The notes under the pieces: generated by a model
The model's database searches: none
The model's input: the letters and a program-made list of their open reading frames with translations, nothing else
Told to the model about the DNA's origin: nothing
NCBI GenBank assembly: GCA_017502085.1
Contig: JAFVVQ010000046.1
Span: 1 to 56,008, forward strand
Source: Clostridia bacterium
Lineage (GTDB): Bacteria > Bacillota > Clostridia > Oscillospirales > Acutalibacteraceae
Direction: 5' to 3'
DNA length: 56,008 bases
Made by a program: the position numbers and the translations under genes
In this document: one piece after another, positions 24,567-34,073 of the stretch
Position numbering within the stretch: position 1 is the first letter of the stretch
Layout of the letters: each line of letters opens with the position of its first letter

Positions 24567-25556
24567 TTATTTTCGTTTATATGACACTGCATTTTCCAGC
24601 TTGCCGCCGTCGAAATAACCCCTGATATTGCCGAGAGTTATTTCGGCTATACGCCTGAGCGCTTCGTGAGTCAGAAACGCCTGATGCGACGTCACAAGTA
24701 CGTTGGGCATCATTATCAGACGGGAAAGTACGTCATCCTTGAGAATACTTTCGGAATAATCTTCATAAAAGAACTCGCTTTCTTCCTCATAAACGTCAAG
24801 TCCTGCGCCGCCGACCTTACCGCTTTTTATTCCGTCGATAAGTGCCTCGGTATCAATCAGCGCTCCCCTGGAGGTGTTGAGTATATAAACCTTATCCTTC
24901 ATCAGATTCAGAGAATAATTGTTGATAAGGTGATAGGTTGAGCTTGTCAGCGGACAATGGAGCGAAATAACATCTGCACGGGAAAAAAGTTCCTCGTTGG
25001 AGACATATTCAATCCCCTTCTGCGTCGGATTCGGATCAGATGCGATAATTTTCATACCGAGTCCGCGGCATATTTCAATAAATGCCATACCGATTTTGCC
25101 GGTACCCACAACACCGAGTGTTTTGCCGTAAAGGTCAAAACCAACGAAACCGTTGAGACTGAAATTGAAATCTCTCGTGCGGATATAAGCCTTATGCGTT
25201 TTTCTCACGAGAGTCAGAAGAAGGGCGAGAGTATGCTCGGCAACCGCATTCGGTGAATATGCAGGCACTCTTACAACCGGAATCACGCCGTCAGCCGCCG
25301 CGAGATCAACGTTGTTATATCCTGCACACCGCAGAGCAATCATCCTGACGCCGATACTTTCAAGCACCGATACCGTTTCTTTGCCTACGTCGTCATTGAC
25401 AAATGCAACAACCGCTTTTGCACCCTTCGACATAATCGCAGTTCTGGGATTGAGTTTCGATTCGAAATACTCGATTTCAACACCGAAATTCTTTTTCAGT
25501 TCATCGAAATAAATGCGGTCATAAGGTTTTGTGTCAAAAAAAGCAGCTTTTATCAT
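24567..25556 (-). CDS. ldhA: D-lactate dehydrogenase (2-hydroxyacid dehydrogenase family)
   Basis: A 329-residue NAD-dependent enzyme that reduces pyruvate to D-lactate in fermentation. The N-terminus IKAAFFDTKPYDR and RCAGYNNVDL are typical of the LdhA branch. The Rossmann motif is VVGTGKIGMAF, followed by the catalytic Arg region NTSRGALIDT, GGAGLDVYEEE and the His in VTSHQAFLTHEA. Other 2-hydroxyacid dehydrogenases cannot be fully excluded. The gene follows the DUF1015 gene on the same strand, and a hairpin lies over its ribosome site. Confidence 0.9.
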   Translation of the reverse strand: MIKAAFFDTKPYDRIYFDELKKNFGVEIEYFESKLNPRTAIMSKGAKAVVAFVNDDVGKETVSVLESIGVRMIALRCAGYNNVDLAAADGVIPVVRVPAYSPNAVAEHTLALLLTLVRKTHKAYIRTRDFNFSLNGFVGFDLYGKTLGVVGTGKIGMAFIEICRGLGMKIIASDPNPTQKGIEYVSNEELFSRADVISLHCPLTSSTYHLINNYSLNLMKDKVYILNTSRGALIDTEALIDGIKSGKVGGAGLDVYEEESEFFYEDYSESILKDDVLSRLIMMPNVLVTSHQAFLTHEALRRIAEITLGNIRGYFDGGKLENAVSYKRK

Positions 25557-25564
25557 AAAATCAC

Positions 25565-25585
25565 CCGAGGATAGTTTATCCTCGG
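25565..25585 (-). promoter_or_regulatory. Hairpin at the ldhA ribosome-binding site
   Basis: On the minus strand CCGAGGATA pairs with TATCCTCGG. The 3' arm ends in GG, which is part of the likely ribosome site GGGTGA five bases before the ldhA ATG. It may terminate the DUF1015 transcript or control ldhA translation. Confidence 0.5.
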
Positions 25586-25594
25586 ATGGTCTGA

Positions 25595-26839
25595 TTATTT
25601 AAGTTTATGGATAAAAAGTCCGCTGAGAAGCTTGGGTTCAAACCAGGTTGATTTGGGAGGCATAAGCTGACCTGCATCCGCAATATCCATCAGTTCACGC
25701 AACGTTGTCGGATACATCGAGAACGCAAGACACATATCATCGTTTACCCTTCTCTCAAGCTCACCCAGGCCTCTGATTCCTCCGACGAAATCGATGCGCT
25801 TATCTGTTCTGGGATCATCAATGCCGAGGATGGGAGAAATGAGGTTATTCTGAAGAACCGAAACGTCAAGTGCGGCAACGGGATCCGTTTCATCAAATGT
25901 GCCGTTCTTTGCGGTAACCTTATACCACTCGCCGCCCAGAAGCATACCGAAGGTGTGTGCGGTTTCGGGTTTGTACGCCTCTGTGCCGACCTTTTCAACA
26001 GTGAACTTTTCACTGATTTTTTTAATAAACTCATCTTCGGTGTTACCGTTGAGGTCCTTGATCACACGGTTATAGTCCATAATTTCAAGCTCGTTGCAAT
26101 CGAAAAGAACCGCAAGGAAGAAATTGAATTCTTCGTTGCCGTTATAGTCAGGATACTGTTCACGGCGCTTGAGACCGACCTTGACCGCCGATGCCGCTCT
26201 GTGGTGACCGTCAGCAATATAAAGATAATCAACGCCTTCAAAAAGTTTTGAAATCTCTGCCGCCGTTTCAGGACAGTCAACAACCCACACGGTGTTGCCG
26301 ATACCGTCATCGGTAACAAAATCGTATACGGGTTCGTGGCTTGATTTCCATTCGTTGAGAATTTCCGCAAGCTTCGTCTGAGGACGGTATGTCAGGAAAA
26401 TCGGACCCGTATTAGCATCACAGTAATCAACGTGGTTGATTCTGTCAGCTTCTTTGTCTGCTCTGGTAAGCTCATGTTTCTTGATGATATTGTTGATATA
26501 ATCGTCAATCGATACGCAGCCGACGAGACCCGTCTGTGCTCTGCCGTTCATAACCTGGCGGTAGATATAGAATCTGTTTTCATCATCCTGAGCGCAGATA
26601 CCGTCGGCAACAAGCTTATCCATATTCTCTCTCGCTTTAAGATAAACCTGCTCGGAATAAAGATCCGTTCCCTCGGGCAGATCGATTTCCGCCTTGTCAA
26701 CGTGAAGAAAAGAATAAGGATTGCCCTTAACCATCTCTGCCGCTTCCTTGCTGTTCATAACGTCATAGGGAAGCGCCGCAACCTTCGACGCAAATTCGGG
26801 AAGAGGTCTGACAGCCTTGAAGGGTCTGAAAACAGCCAT
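25595..26839 (-). CDS. DUF1015 family protein (possible free-serine kinase)
   Basis: A 414-residue protein with the DUF1015 hallmarks: FRPFKAVRP at the N-terminus, LPYDVMNSKEA, FYIYRQ, HELTRADKEADR, YIADGHHRAASA and the C-terminal CLAFSMYPTTLRELMDIAD with MPPKSTWFEPKL. Family knowledge: the archaeal SerK and staphylococcal SbnI proteins of this family phosphorylate free serine. In Clostridia the gene often sits beside serine-pathway genes, but here the neighbour is a D-lactate dehydrogenase. Function as a serine kinase is an inference. GGATGATATT precedes the ATG, and a promoter lies about 60 bases upstream. Confidence 0.88.
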   Translation of the reverse strand: MAVFRPFKAVRPLPEFASKVAALPYDVMNSKEAAEMVKGNPYSFLHVDKAEIDLPEGTDLYSEQVYLKARENMDKLVADGICAQDDENRFYIYRQVMNGRAQTGLVGCVSIDDYINNIIKKHELTRADKEADRINHVDYCDANTGPIFLTYRPQTKLAEILNEWKSSHEPVYDFVTDDGIGNTVWVVDCPETAAEISKLFEGVDYLYIADGHHRAASAVKVGLKRREQYPDYNGNEEFNFFLAVLFDCNELEIMDYNRVIKDLNGNTEDEFIKKISEKFTVEKVGTEAYKPETAHTFGMLLGGEWYKVTAKNGTFDETDPVAALDVSVLQNNLISPILGIDDPRTDKRIDFVGGIRGLGELERRVNDDMCLAFSMYPTTLRELMDIADAGQLMPPKSTWFEPKLLSGLFIHKLK

Positions 26840-26893
26840 AATATCATCCTTTCGGTATATAATAATATTATTATATTTAAAAATGCAGAGTAT

Positions 26894-26922
26894 ATTTTAC
26901 CTTATGTCTCTGCTTTTGTCAA
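26894..26922 (-). promoter_or_regulatory. Promoter of the DUF1015 gene
   Basis: Minus strand TTGACA (26922-26917), spacer of 17, TAAAAT (26899-26894). Confidence 0.75.
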
Positions 26923-26947
26923 TGCCGTACAAATTGCCGATTTCAAC

Positions 26948-26979
26948 AAAAAAATCCGCTCCTCACGGAACGGATTTTT
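26948..26979 (-). terminator. addA terminator
   Basis: On the minus strand AAAATCCG pairs with CGGATTTT with an inner TCC-GGA stem, followed by T7. It starts 8 bases after the addA stop codon. Confidence 0.85.
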
Positions 26980-26986
26980 AAGATTC

Positions 26987-29900
26987 TTATATTTCTATTG
27001 TTTCGCCGAGACGGAATGAATAAATCAGTGTTTCTTTCACAGGCAGACCGATGACCTGCTCAAGACATCGGCGGTAGATACCGAGCTGAGCAGAATAGAG
27101 TGTTTTCAGCTCCTGAGCATCGGTAACTCTGTCGGTCTTGTAGTCAACGATTACAAGTTCGCCGTTTTCGATAAAAGCACAGTCGGCAACGCCCTCGATA
27201 ATAACTTTCTCATCACCTGCGATATCCTCGGATATTTCGGGATAAAGCTCTCTGACAGGGATACCGAAAGTGAACTCATATTCCTTAAAGAGCTTTTCGG
27301 AATCAAGAATACGCTTTGCAAGAGGCGTTGAGAAAAATCCCGAAATCGCTTTGATATCAACGGCATTCGCTTCCGCATGGGTCAGCATACCGTCGGCAAC
27401 AAGTCGGCTGAGTTCAGCCGAAGCATCCTTGCCTGCGGCAACATAATCCGCAAACTGCATAAAGCGGTGAGTTGCCGTACCCCTCTGTGCAGGGGTCAGC
27501 TTATCCTTGCTCATAAACGCAGGTCTTCGGGAGGCAAAGAATTCGCTGTTTACTTCTCCGACATCAAGATTTGAGGCAATCTGCTTCGCAACGACCCCAT
27601 TGAGTGCACTAAAGGGATATTCATAGCTGAGACGTCTTCTGATTTCGGCCAGAATTTCTTCATCGGGAAGGAATTTTTCCGCTTCAACTTCAACGGTTTC
27701 GCTCTCATAATCTCTGATTATTCTTGCACTGAGCGGTGTTTCACAAGGAAGATTGAGTCTTTGTGAAATACCCGCCACCGCACGTAATTCGTGTGCATCG
27801 GGGTGACGGAGGAGCGCAGTCAGAACACATTCCGAATAACTTGAAAAACCGATAACGGTAAACGGATCTACCCTTTCACTCTGACGGAGATTGGACGCCG
27901 CACCCGTCAGAGTCTTTGTACAATCGGCACACGACGAAAGAAGAATAAGCTTTTCTTTCGCTCTAGTCAGAGCAACGTACAGCACACGTAATTCTTCGGA
28001 ATGCTCTGCCTTAAGAGTTTCGGTTTTAGCCGCAAGTCTCGGAAGAGTATCGTATTTTGCAACACCCGTATTATTTTTTATTCCTATTCCGCTCTCACCC
28101 GCAATAATCAGGTCATCACGGTTGAAAAAATCGTTGTAAGTCTTTTCACAGGCGGCAACAAAGCAAACGGGAAATTCAAGACCCTTGCTTTTATGAATCG
28201 TCATTATTTTAACTGCATCCGCAACCTCGGATTTCGAACTGCTGCCGCTGATATCTCCGCCGCTTTTCGAGATATTGTCAAGATAACCGACAAATCCCGA
28301 AACACCTCTTCTGCCGTTTGCCTCAAATTTGTTGGCTAGGTCGATGAAAAGATTGAGATTCGTTCTGCGTGCGGAGCTGTTTTTCATTGCGCAGACCGCC
28401 GCCGCATAGCCCGTCTCCTCAATCAGACGGCGCACAAGCTCACCTACCCTGACCGTTGCGGCAATACGGCGCATTTCTCTGAGTCTGCCTATGAATTCAG
28501 CCGCTCTCATATCACCGTTTTCAGCGGCAAAAACAACGCAGGAATAGACACTTCCTTTCTTTCTGTCCGCACGCATAACGGCAAGGTCATCGGGTGTGAA
28601 TCCGAAAACGGGAGAAAGCATCACGGCTGTCAGAGGAATATCGTTGACGGGGTTATCGATAACCTTCAGCAAAGAGGTAAGAAACATTATTTCGGGGGTG
28701 TTGAGCAAACCGCCGCCCGCTTCACAACTTACGGGAATGCCTCTGGAATTCAGCTCGTCAACAAATTCACGGGAAGAATTCTTGACGCTCCGCACAAGAA
28801 TACAGAAATCCTTGTATTCTGCGGGTCTGAAGCCGTCACCCGCCGAAAGCGGCATACCCGTGGCAACGGCATTCTGTATATAGTCGGCAACGTATCTTGC
28901 CTGGGTTTTGAGAAAATCGTCTTTGGGTGTTTCAAAAAGAATGAATTCCGTATCAGCTCCCGCTTTTTCGGGGTATGATGCACCCGCTTCAAGCCTTTCG
29001 TGGCAGTCATAATCAAGACCGCCCGCGTCACGGCTCATCACCGATTCAAAAATAAAATTGACAATTCCCGTGACACCCTTACGGCTTCTGAAGTTCTTGC
29101 CGAGGGTAACTTTTGCGGGATAATTTTCATTCTCATATTCATCCATACGGTCTCTGCGTGAAAGGAAGATTTCGGGCATTGCCTGACGGAATCGGTAGAT
29201 ACTCTGCTTGACGTCGCCAACCATAAACAGATTGTTTTCTTCCTTCGAAAGTGCGCTGAAAATCATATCCTGAGCAAGGTTGACGTCCTGATATTCGTCA
29301 ACAAGTATCTCCGCATAGTTTTCGGAAAGCTGATTTGCAAGAGGAGTGCGTGTGCAACCGTTTTCATTTTGTTCAACAAGCAGACGCAGAGCCATATGCA
29401 GAGTATCGGAGAAATCGGCACCGTTTTCAGCGAGCTTGAGTCTGTCAAACTCATTCGCAAATGTGATAACCGCCTCAATAAGCTCGGTAACAACGGGGGC
29501 AAGTGCCTCAACGTCTTCACGGTGCTCATCGGAAGAAATGCAGAGGAATCTGCCCATATCCTTGAGTTCTTTTTTATAAGCATTTCTGATATTCTGACAG
29601 ATATCCTTGACTTCCGAAACATAGCCTTTCGGAGCAGTCGGAATTCTGCCGAAAACCACTCGGGAATAAGCATCGGAAACGCCGTCCCAGTTCTCGGTTT
29701 TTATTGCATCAACAAAGCGGGCAAGCATTTCTTTTTCTGCGTAATATGTTTCGGCATATTTTGCCTCAAGCTCAGGCTCATCGGCAAGAAGATACAAACA
29801 GTGATCGATGCCTCCGATACAGCTTTCGACCGTACCCGCCATATGCTCAAGCAGAATTCTTCCCCACGGACTTTCACTGATTTCACGGGGTGCGGTGAAT

Positions 29901-30487
29901 TCGGCAACAAGAGAGCGAAGCCAGTTTTCGGGGAAAGGATATGCCTGAGACAGATTATGAAGCCTCAGAATTGCATCAATAAGTTTTTTGTCATCCCTGT
30001 TATCGCTGATGAGATTTGTCAGACGCATAAAGTTTTCGGTCGGATTTTTATAGAGTTCACCGACAACCGTATTGACCGCCTGTGCACGGAGAATATCGAG
30101 TCTGCTCTCATCGAGCATACCAAAATCGGGTGCAATGCCGAGAGCATGGAAATTCTCACGGACAAGGTTGATGCAGAAAGAGTCGATAGTGCAGATATTT
30201 GCGCAAGGGAGCATAAGCTGTTGACGGCGCAAACGTCTGTCGGAGGGATTTTCGGCAATTTTCTTGCTGATTGCCGCTTCGATTTTTTCTTTCATCTGCG
30301 AAGCCGCCGCTTTCGTGAAGGTCACGATAAGCAGATTTTCGACTCCGCAAGGTTTTTCGGAATCACAGATTCTGCGGATTACTCTTTCGACAAGCACCGC
30401 TGTTTTGCCCGAGCCCGCCGCCGCACTGACAAGCAGAGTGCCCTTGCGCGCCTCGATTGCTTTTTTCTGATCATTCGTCCAGTCCAT
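26987..30487 (-). CDS. addA: AddA helicase/nuclease subunit
   Basis: A 1166-residue UvrD-family helicase with a C-terminal RecB-type nuclease. AddAB resects double-strand breaks for recombination and degrades linear DNA. Walker A is SAAAGSGKT near the N-terminus, DEYQDVN is Walker B, FRQAMPEIF and VTLGKNFRSR are helicase motifs, and MTIHKSKGLEFPV is motif V. The nuclease motif is VIVDYKTDRV. The third ATG (30485-30487) is taken as the start because AAAGGAGG at 30497-30504 then has a 9-base gap; two earlier ATGs abut that site. It overlaps addB by 17 bases, so the two are translationally coupled. Confidence 0.95.
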   Translation of the reverse strand: MDWTNDQKKAIEARKGTLLVSAAAGSGKTAVLVERVIRRICDSEKPCGVENLLIVTFTKAAASQMKEKIEAAISKKIAENPSDRRLRRQQLMLPCANICTIDSFCINLVRENFHALGIAPDFGMLDESRLDILRAQAVNTVVGELYKNPTENFMRLTNLISDNRDDKKLIDAILRLHNLSQAYPFPENWLRSLVAEFTAPREISESPWGRILLEHMAGTVESCIGGIDHCLYLLADEPELEAKYAETYYAEKEMLARFVDAIKTENWDGVSDAYSRVVFGRIPTAPKGYVSEVKDICQNIRNAYKKELKDMGRFLCISSDEHREDVEALAPVVTELIEAVITFANEFDRLKLAENGADFSDTLHMALRLLVEQNENGCTRTPLANQLSENYAEILVDEYQDVNLAQDMIFSALSKEENNLFMVGDVKQSIYRFRQAMPEIFLSRRDRMDEYENENYPAKVTLGKNFRSRKGVTGIVNFIFESVMSRDAGGLDYDCHERLEAGASYPEKAGADTEFILFETPKDDFLKTQARYVADYIQNAVATGMPLSAGDGFRPAEYKDFCILVRSVKNSSREFVDELNSRGIPVSCEAGGGLLNTPEIMFLTSLLKVIDNPVNDIPLTAVMLSPVFGFTPDDLAVMRADRKKGSVYSCVVFAAENGDMRAAEFIGRLREMRRIAATVRVGELVRRLIEETGYAAAVCAMKNSSARRTNLNLFIDLANKFEANGRRGVSGFVGYLDNISKSGGDISGSSSKSEVADAVKIMTIHKSKGLEFPVCFVAACEKTYNDFFNRDDLIIAGESGIGIKNNTGVAKYDTLPRLAAKTETLKAEHSEELRVLYVALTRAKEKLILLSSCADCTKTLTGAASNLRQSERVDPFTVIGFSSYSECVLTALLRHPDAHELRAVAGISQRLNLPCETPLSARIIRDYESETVEVEAEKFLPDEEILAEIRRRLSYEYPFSALNGVVAKQIASNLDVGEVNSEFFASRRPAFMSKDKLTPAQRGTATHRFMQFADYVAAGKDASAELSRLVADGMLTHAEANAVDIKAISGFFSTPLAKRILDSEKLFKEYEFTFGIPVRELYPEISEDIAGDEKVIIEGVADCAFIENGELVIVDYKTDRVTDAQELKTLYSAQLGIYRRCLEQVIGLPVKETLIYSFRLGETIEI

Positions 30488-33400
30488 CCGCATCATCCTC
30501 CTTTTCCAGATTTCTTAACGCCTCGTCGGTATCTGTATCAAGCAGTTCCTTGACGGGGATATCTTCTTCATATGAACAAACGGATTTATAGTCACAGTAC
30601 TGACAGACGTTCTTATAACTTGCACCGAATGACGGAACCGCTTCGATTCTGCCGCTATGGAGTGCATCCGCCATTTCAACAAGCAAAGCATCAGCTTTCT
30701 CTTTGAGCTTTTCAAGCTGACTGAGTCTTATAAGCGATCCTTTCATTTCGCCTTTTGCGTTGAAATCAACGGGAATATAAAGCCCTCCCGCAGATTTATC
30801 CATCGCAACAACAACGTCGCAATCATTCAGAACGATACCCTGCATACGGCACTTCTTCTGTTTTTTGAGTGCAACGTCTTCGGCGGCTTCTCCCCTTTCA
30901 GCCGAAACAAGCGGAGAATTTGCGGGGTAATAAAGCACGCCTGCAGGAGTGATTTCACCGTATCTTTCCTTGCCGTTCTGCCACAAAGTAAAAAGATAGA
31001 TGAACATCTGCATATTCAGACCCTGAAGCACGTCGCTGAGTCTGAACGCCTTGCCCGACGATTTGTAGTCGACTATACGCAGATAAGTTTTGCCGTTGAT
31101 AACGGCTTTGTCAACTCTGTCAATCGCACCCGAAATGCTGATTTTGCCTTTCTCCGTCTCAACCTCGTATGACGGAATTTTGCCGTCAAAACCGATTGAA
31201 AGTTCGAAATCAACAGGTCTGAAATCGCTCAGCGAAAGCTCTTTGATAAGCCTTTCGGCAACGTCGCACACCGTCAGGGCAAGTTTATGATAAAGATAAA
31301 GGAATCTCTCGTCTCTCTGTGAGCCGTCAAGTTTTTCCATAAGATAAGCATTCATCAGCGAGGTTATGATATCGAGCAACTCGTGATGAGCCATTCCGAG
31401 AAGCGTTTCCGAATCGTAATCCGCAAGAAGTTTTTCAAGCACGTGGTGAATTACGTTACCCCTCTGCATCGGATCAAGCTCTGCAATTTTGCGGGGCATA
31501 GCCTTGATGCCGTAGCGACAGAAATAAGAAAACGGACATTTATAGAAGCTTTCCACTTTTGAAGCCGAGATGTAAAGATTGTTTCCGAAAAGCTTAAGTG
31601 CCGCAGATTTATCCGAAATCGAGAAATCACGCAGACCTCCCGCCCTCTCAAGCGACGCTATCCTGCCCGCAAAATCCTCTCTGTCTCCGAAATATTCTTC
31701 GAGGGTTGCACCGAGCGTACTTTCTTCGCTGCGGTTTTTTGCAAGTTGTTCGAATGCAAGATTTTCGCCTTCGATATAGTAAAGTCCGTCAAGGCAGGAG
31801 GCGTCAACCTCCCTGCATTTCGGGAAAAGTGTTTTGATTTTGGTATAAAGCTCCGAGGGTGCAAGTTGCTCGTTCTGCGAATTTCTCTCGGGGCAACAAA
31901 CATAAAGCTTATGTGATGCACAGCAAAGAGTATTATATGCAATCAGCTTTTCTTCTGCCAGTTTATATTCGCCGAAATCGGAGAGTCCGATTCCGATTTC
32001 ACTCATTCTGCGTCTGTCCTTATCGGTCAGCGCCGAACCCGATGACGGTGTCGCAGGAAAAACTCCGCTGTTTGCACCCGCAACAAAAACAGCCTTCGGG
32101 GTAACCGTACGTATTCTGTCTGCAGAGCCGATTGTTATTTCATCGAGTCCCTGCGGAAGGCTTCCGACGGTTTGTGCGCTGAGCATAAGATCCAGTATTT
32201 CGGCAATTTCGGATGCATTGACCGCTCTCTCACCTGCAACGGTTGCAAGGGAATCGAGCAGATCCATAACAACGTTCCACATTCTGTCGAGCTCAAGAGC
32301 GATACCCGTTTCGCCCGATGCGGTCAGATAATCGGCAAGCTGTTTGAGATTCTCAGGTACGTTGACCTTCATCAGAAAATCAAAAATTGCTTTTGCGGCG
32401 GCGGTGCCGTCGGTATCGGAAAGTGCATCTCTGAGACTGCACAGCGGATTGATAATTCTTAAACGCAGAGCGTTGAGGGATTCAAGTTCAGCGGTATCCT
32501 CATCCTCTGTTTTTTCGCCGAATCCTCTGGGATGCTGTGTCCATTCCTTAAGCCAGCCGCCTCTGTTGATTTGCCAAAGATAGCAATAATTCTCAACCCG
32601 GGAAATTTCCTCTGCCGTAAATCCCGTAAGCTCCGTCTTCAAATATCGCATAACCGTTTCGGTATCGAAGCCGCCGCTTGCAATACCGACTGCACAGGTC
32701 ACAAGATTGACAACAGGAGAAGTGTCGACAGGCTGACGGCTATCGTCAAAAACACTGATTCCGCATTTCTTGAGAGCGGAGCGAAGCGGCGCTTCATAAG
32801 CTGAACTGTCTCTCGCAATAACAGCAATATCACGGCATCTGTAGCCCTCTTCACGGATGAGCTTCTTCGCAGTGCAAGCAATATATTCGCATTCGGCATA
32901 AATATCAACTGCCTTGCACAGGGTAATATTGCCGCAATCTTCTTCATACTTATTGGGTGCGGGTGAAAAAAGCTCCTGCTCAAGAGCCGCAAGTTCAGGG
33001 GATGCATAGCGTTCAAACTGCGGCGGGAAATTATTGAATTTGCTTCTCATCGAAAGATACTGCGGCTTTGCAACGGGCACTCCGCATTTTTTTGCGGATT
33101 CGATAAGTCTGTGCGCAGTTCTTTTCGTATGTGCAAACAGCTCGGTTTCATCGTCTCCGTTCTGCAAATCATCGGTGCAAAGGGTGACGTAAACCGTTTC
33201 CGCTTTTGCAAGCATACGTTCAATGACCTTATATTCCTGAACGGTAAAGCCTCTGAAGCCGTCAATAAAAACAAGCCTGTCCTTGAAATAACCGTTTTCG
33301 GGCAGAATATCATAAAGCTCGTCGAGAAGGGTATCGGGGTTGAAATAGCTGCCCGAAACCATTGCATCATAAGCGTCGAGAACGGTCACAATATCATTGA

Positions 33401-33857
33401 GCTTCATTTTGAGAAGCCCCTCTTTTTCTTCTGCAAGAGCAAGACGCACGCTGTCAGTTGAAACGGAATTCTGCCTGAATTCTGACGAAAGGGCAATAAA
33501 ATCGGAGATGACGGATTTCTTTGTCACGTGGTTTGCGTAAAGACGCAGTTTATCCTTCACGCTGCCCAGTGCGTTCCGCATAAGTACCGCCTTTGCGGAA
33601 TCATCAAGTCTTCTGCGTTCGTGGAGTGCAGGTCTGCCGACAAGCTTTTCCCCAAGACTTGTGAAACTGAGCACGTCAACGTCAGCCATCGCTTTCGCAC
33701 CGAATTTTTCAAGCATAAGCTTTTCGCTCATAAATGAGAACTGCTCGGGCACTATCAGGGTCAGCTTTTTATTGCCGCCCTTTGCAAATTGTCCGATAAG
33801 GTTCATTATATGTGCGGTTTTGCCGCCGCCCGCTCTTGAGAGAATCAAATAAAGCAT
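30471..33857 (-). CDS. addB: AddB helicase/nuclease subunit
   Basis: A 1128-residue partner of AddA. Its N-terminal ATP site reads SRAGGGKTAHI. The C-terminal nuclease has LRIVDYKSSGKAF. Cysteines in FYKCPFSYFCRYG and in VCQYCDYKSVC match the four that hold the AddB iron-sulfur cluster. The order addB then addA is the usual one in Bacillota. The ribosome site is only GGTGAT. The product is cytoplasmic and acts on DNA ends. Confidence 0.95.
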   Translation of the reverse strand: MLYLILSRAGGGKTAHIMNLIGQFAKGGNKKLTLIVPEQFSFMSEKLMLEKFGAKAMADVDVLSFTSLGEKLVGRPALHERRRLDDSAKAVLMRNALGSVKDKLRLYANHVTKKSVISDFIALSSEFRQNSVSTDSVRLALAEEKEGLLKMKLNDIVTVLDAYDAMVSGSYFNPDTLLDELYDILPENGYFKDRLVFIDGFRGFTVQEYKVIERMLAKAETVYVTLCTDDLQNGDDETELFAHTKRTAHRLIESAKKCGVPVAKPQYLSMRSKFNNFPPQFERYASPELAALEQELFSPAPNKYEEDCGNITLCKAVDIYAECEYIACTAKKLIREEGYRCRDIAVIARDSSAYEAPLRSALKKCGISVFDDSRQPVDTSPVVNLVTCAVGIASGGFDTETVMRYLKTELTGFTAEEISRVENYCYLWQINRGGWLKEWTQHPRGFGEKTEDEDTAELESLNALRLRIINPLCSLRDALSDTDGTAAAKAIFDFLMKVNVPENLKQLADYLTASGETGIALELDRMWNVVMDLLDSLATVAGERAVNASEIAEILDLMLSAQTVGSLPQGLDEITIGSADRIRTVTPKAVFVAGANSGVFPATPSSGSALTDKDRRRMSEIGIGLSDFGEYKLAEEKLIAYNTLCCASHKLYVCCPERNSQNEQLAPSELYTKIKTLFPKCREVDASCLDGLYYIEGENLAFEQLAKNRSEESTLGATLEEYFGDREDFAGRIASLERAGGLRDFSISDKSAALKLFGNNLYISASKVESFYKCPFSYFCRYGIKAMPRKIAELDPMQRGNVIHHVLEKLLADYDSETLLGMAHHELLDIITSLMNAYLMEKLDGSQRDERFLYLYHKLALTVCDVAERLIKELSLSDFRPVDFELSIGFDGKIPSYEVETEKGKISISGAIDRVDKAVINGKTYLRIVDYKSSGKAFRLSDVLQGLNMQMFIYLFTLWQNGKERYGEITPAGVLYYPANSPLVSAERGEAAEDVALKKQKKCRMQGIVLNDCDVVVAMDKSAGGLYIPVDFNAKGEMKGSLIRLSQLEKLKEKADALLVEMADALHSGRIEAVPSFGASYKNVCQYCDYKSVCSYEEDIPVKELLDTDTDEALRNLEKEDDADGLDE

Positions 33858-33886
33858 AATATCACCATAAAAATAATTATAAAAAA

Positions 33887-33915
33887 ATTATATCATAAGA
33901 GGTTGTCTTTGTCAC
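33887..33915 (-). promoter_or_regulatory. Promoter of addBA
   Basis: Minus strand GTGACA (33915-33910), spacer of 17, TATAAT (33892-33887), about 30 bases before the addB start. Confidence 0.65.
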
Positions 33916-33986
33916 GATAAATTATAAAAGATATCGTGTCCGTTTAGCAGTACATCCAAACAAAAAAACGTCAGTATCAGCCGATA

Positions 33987-34015
33987 TTGACAATATTACT
34001 TTTATATGCTAGAAT
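33987..34015 (+). promoter_or_regulatory. Promoter of the CNNM/CBS gene
   Basis: TTGACA (33987-33992), spacer of 17, TAGAAT (34010-34015). An in-frame start at 33987 would lie inside this promoter, which is why the ATG at 34074 is chosen for the gene. Confidence 0.78.
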
Positions 34016-34073
34016 GATATCTGTATTTTTATACGTATTATTATATTCTCATTTTGAAAGGAGCAAATCCAAA

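Noticed and set aside
29369-30553. Open frame of 394 codons on the plus strand
   Set aside because: It is antisense to addA helicase motifs, has no promoter or ribosome site, and its product has no recognisable domain.
26987-33857. addA/addB as a possible anti-phage defence island
   Set aside because: The genes match standard housekeeping AddAB in order and motifs, with no defence genes nearby.
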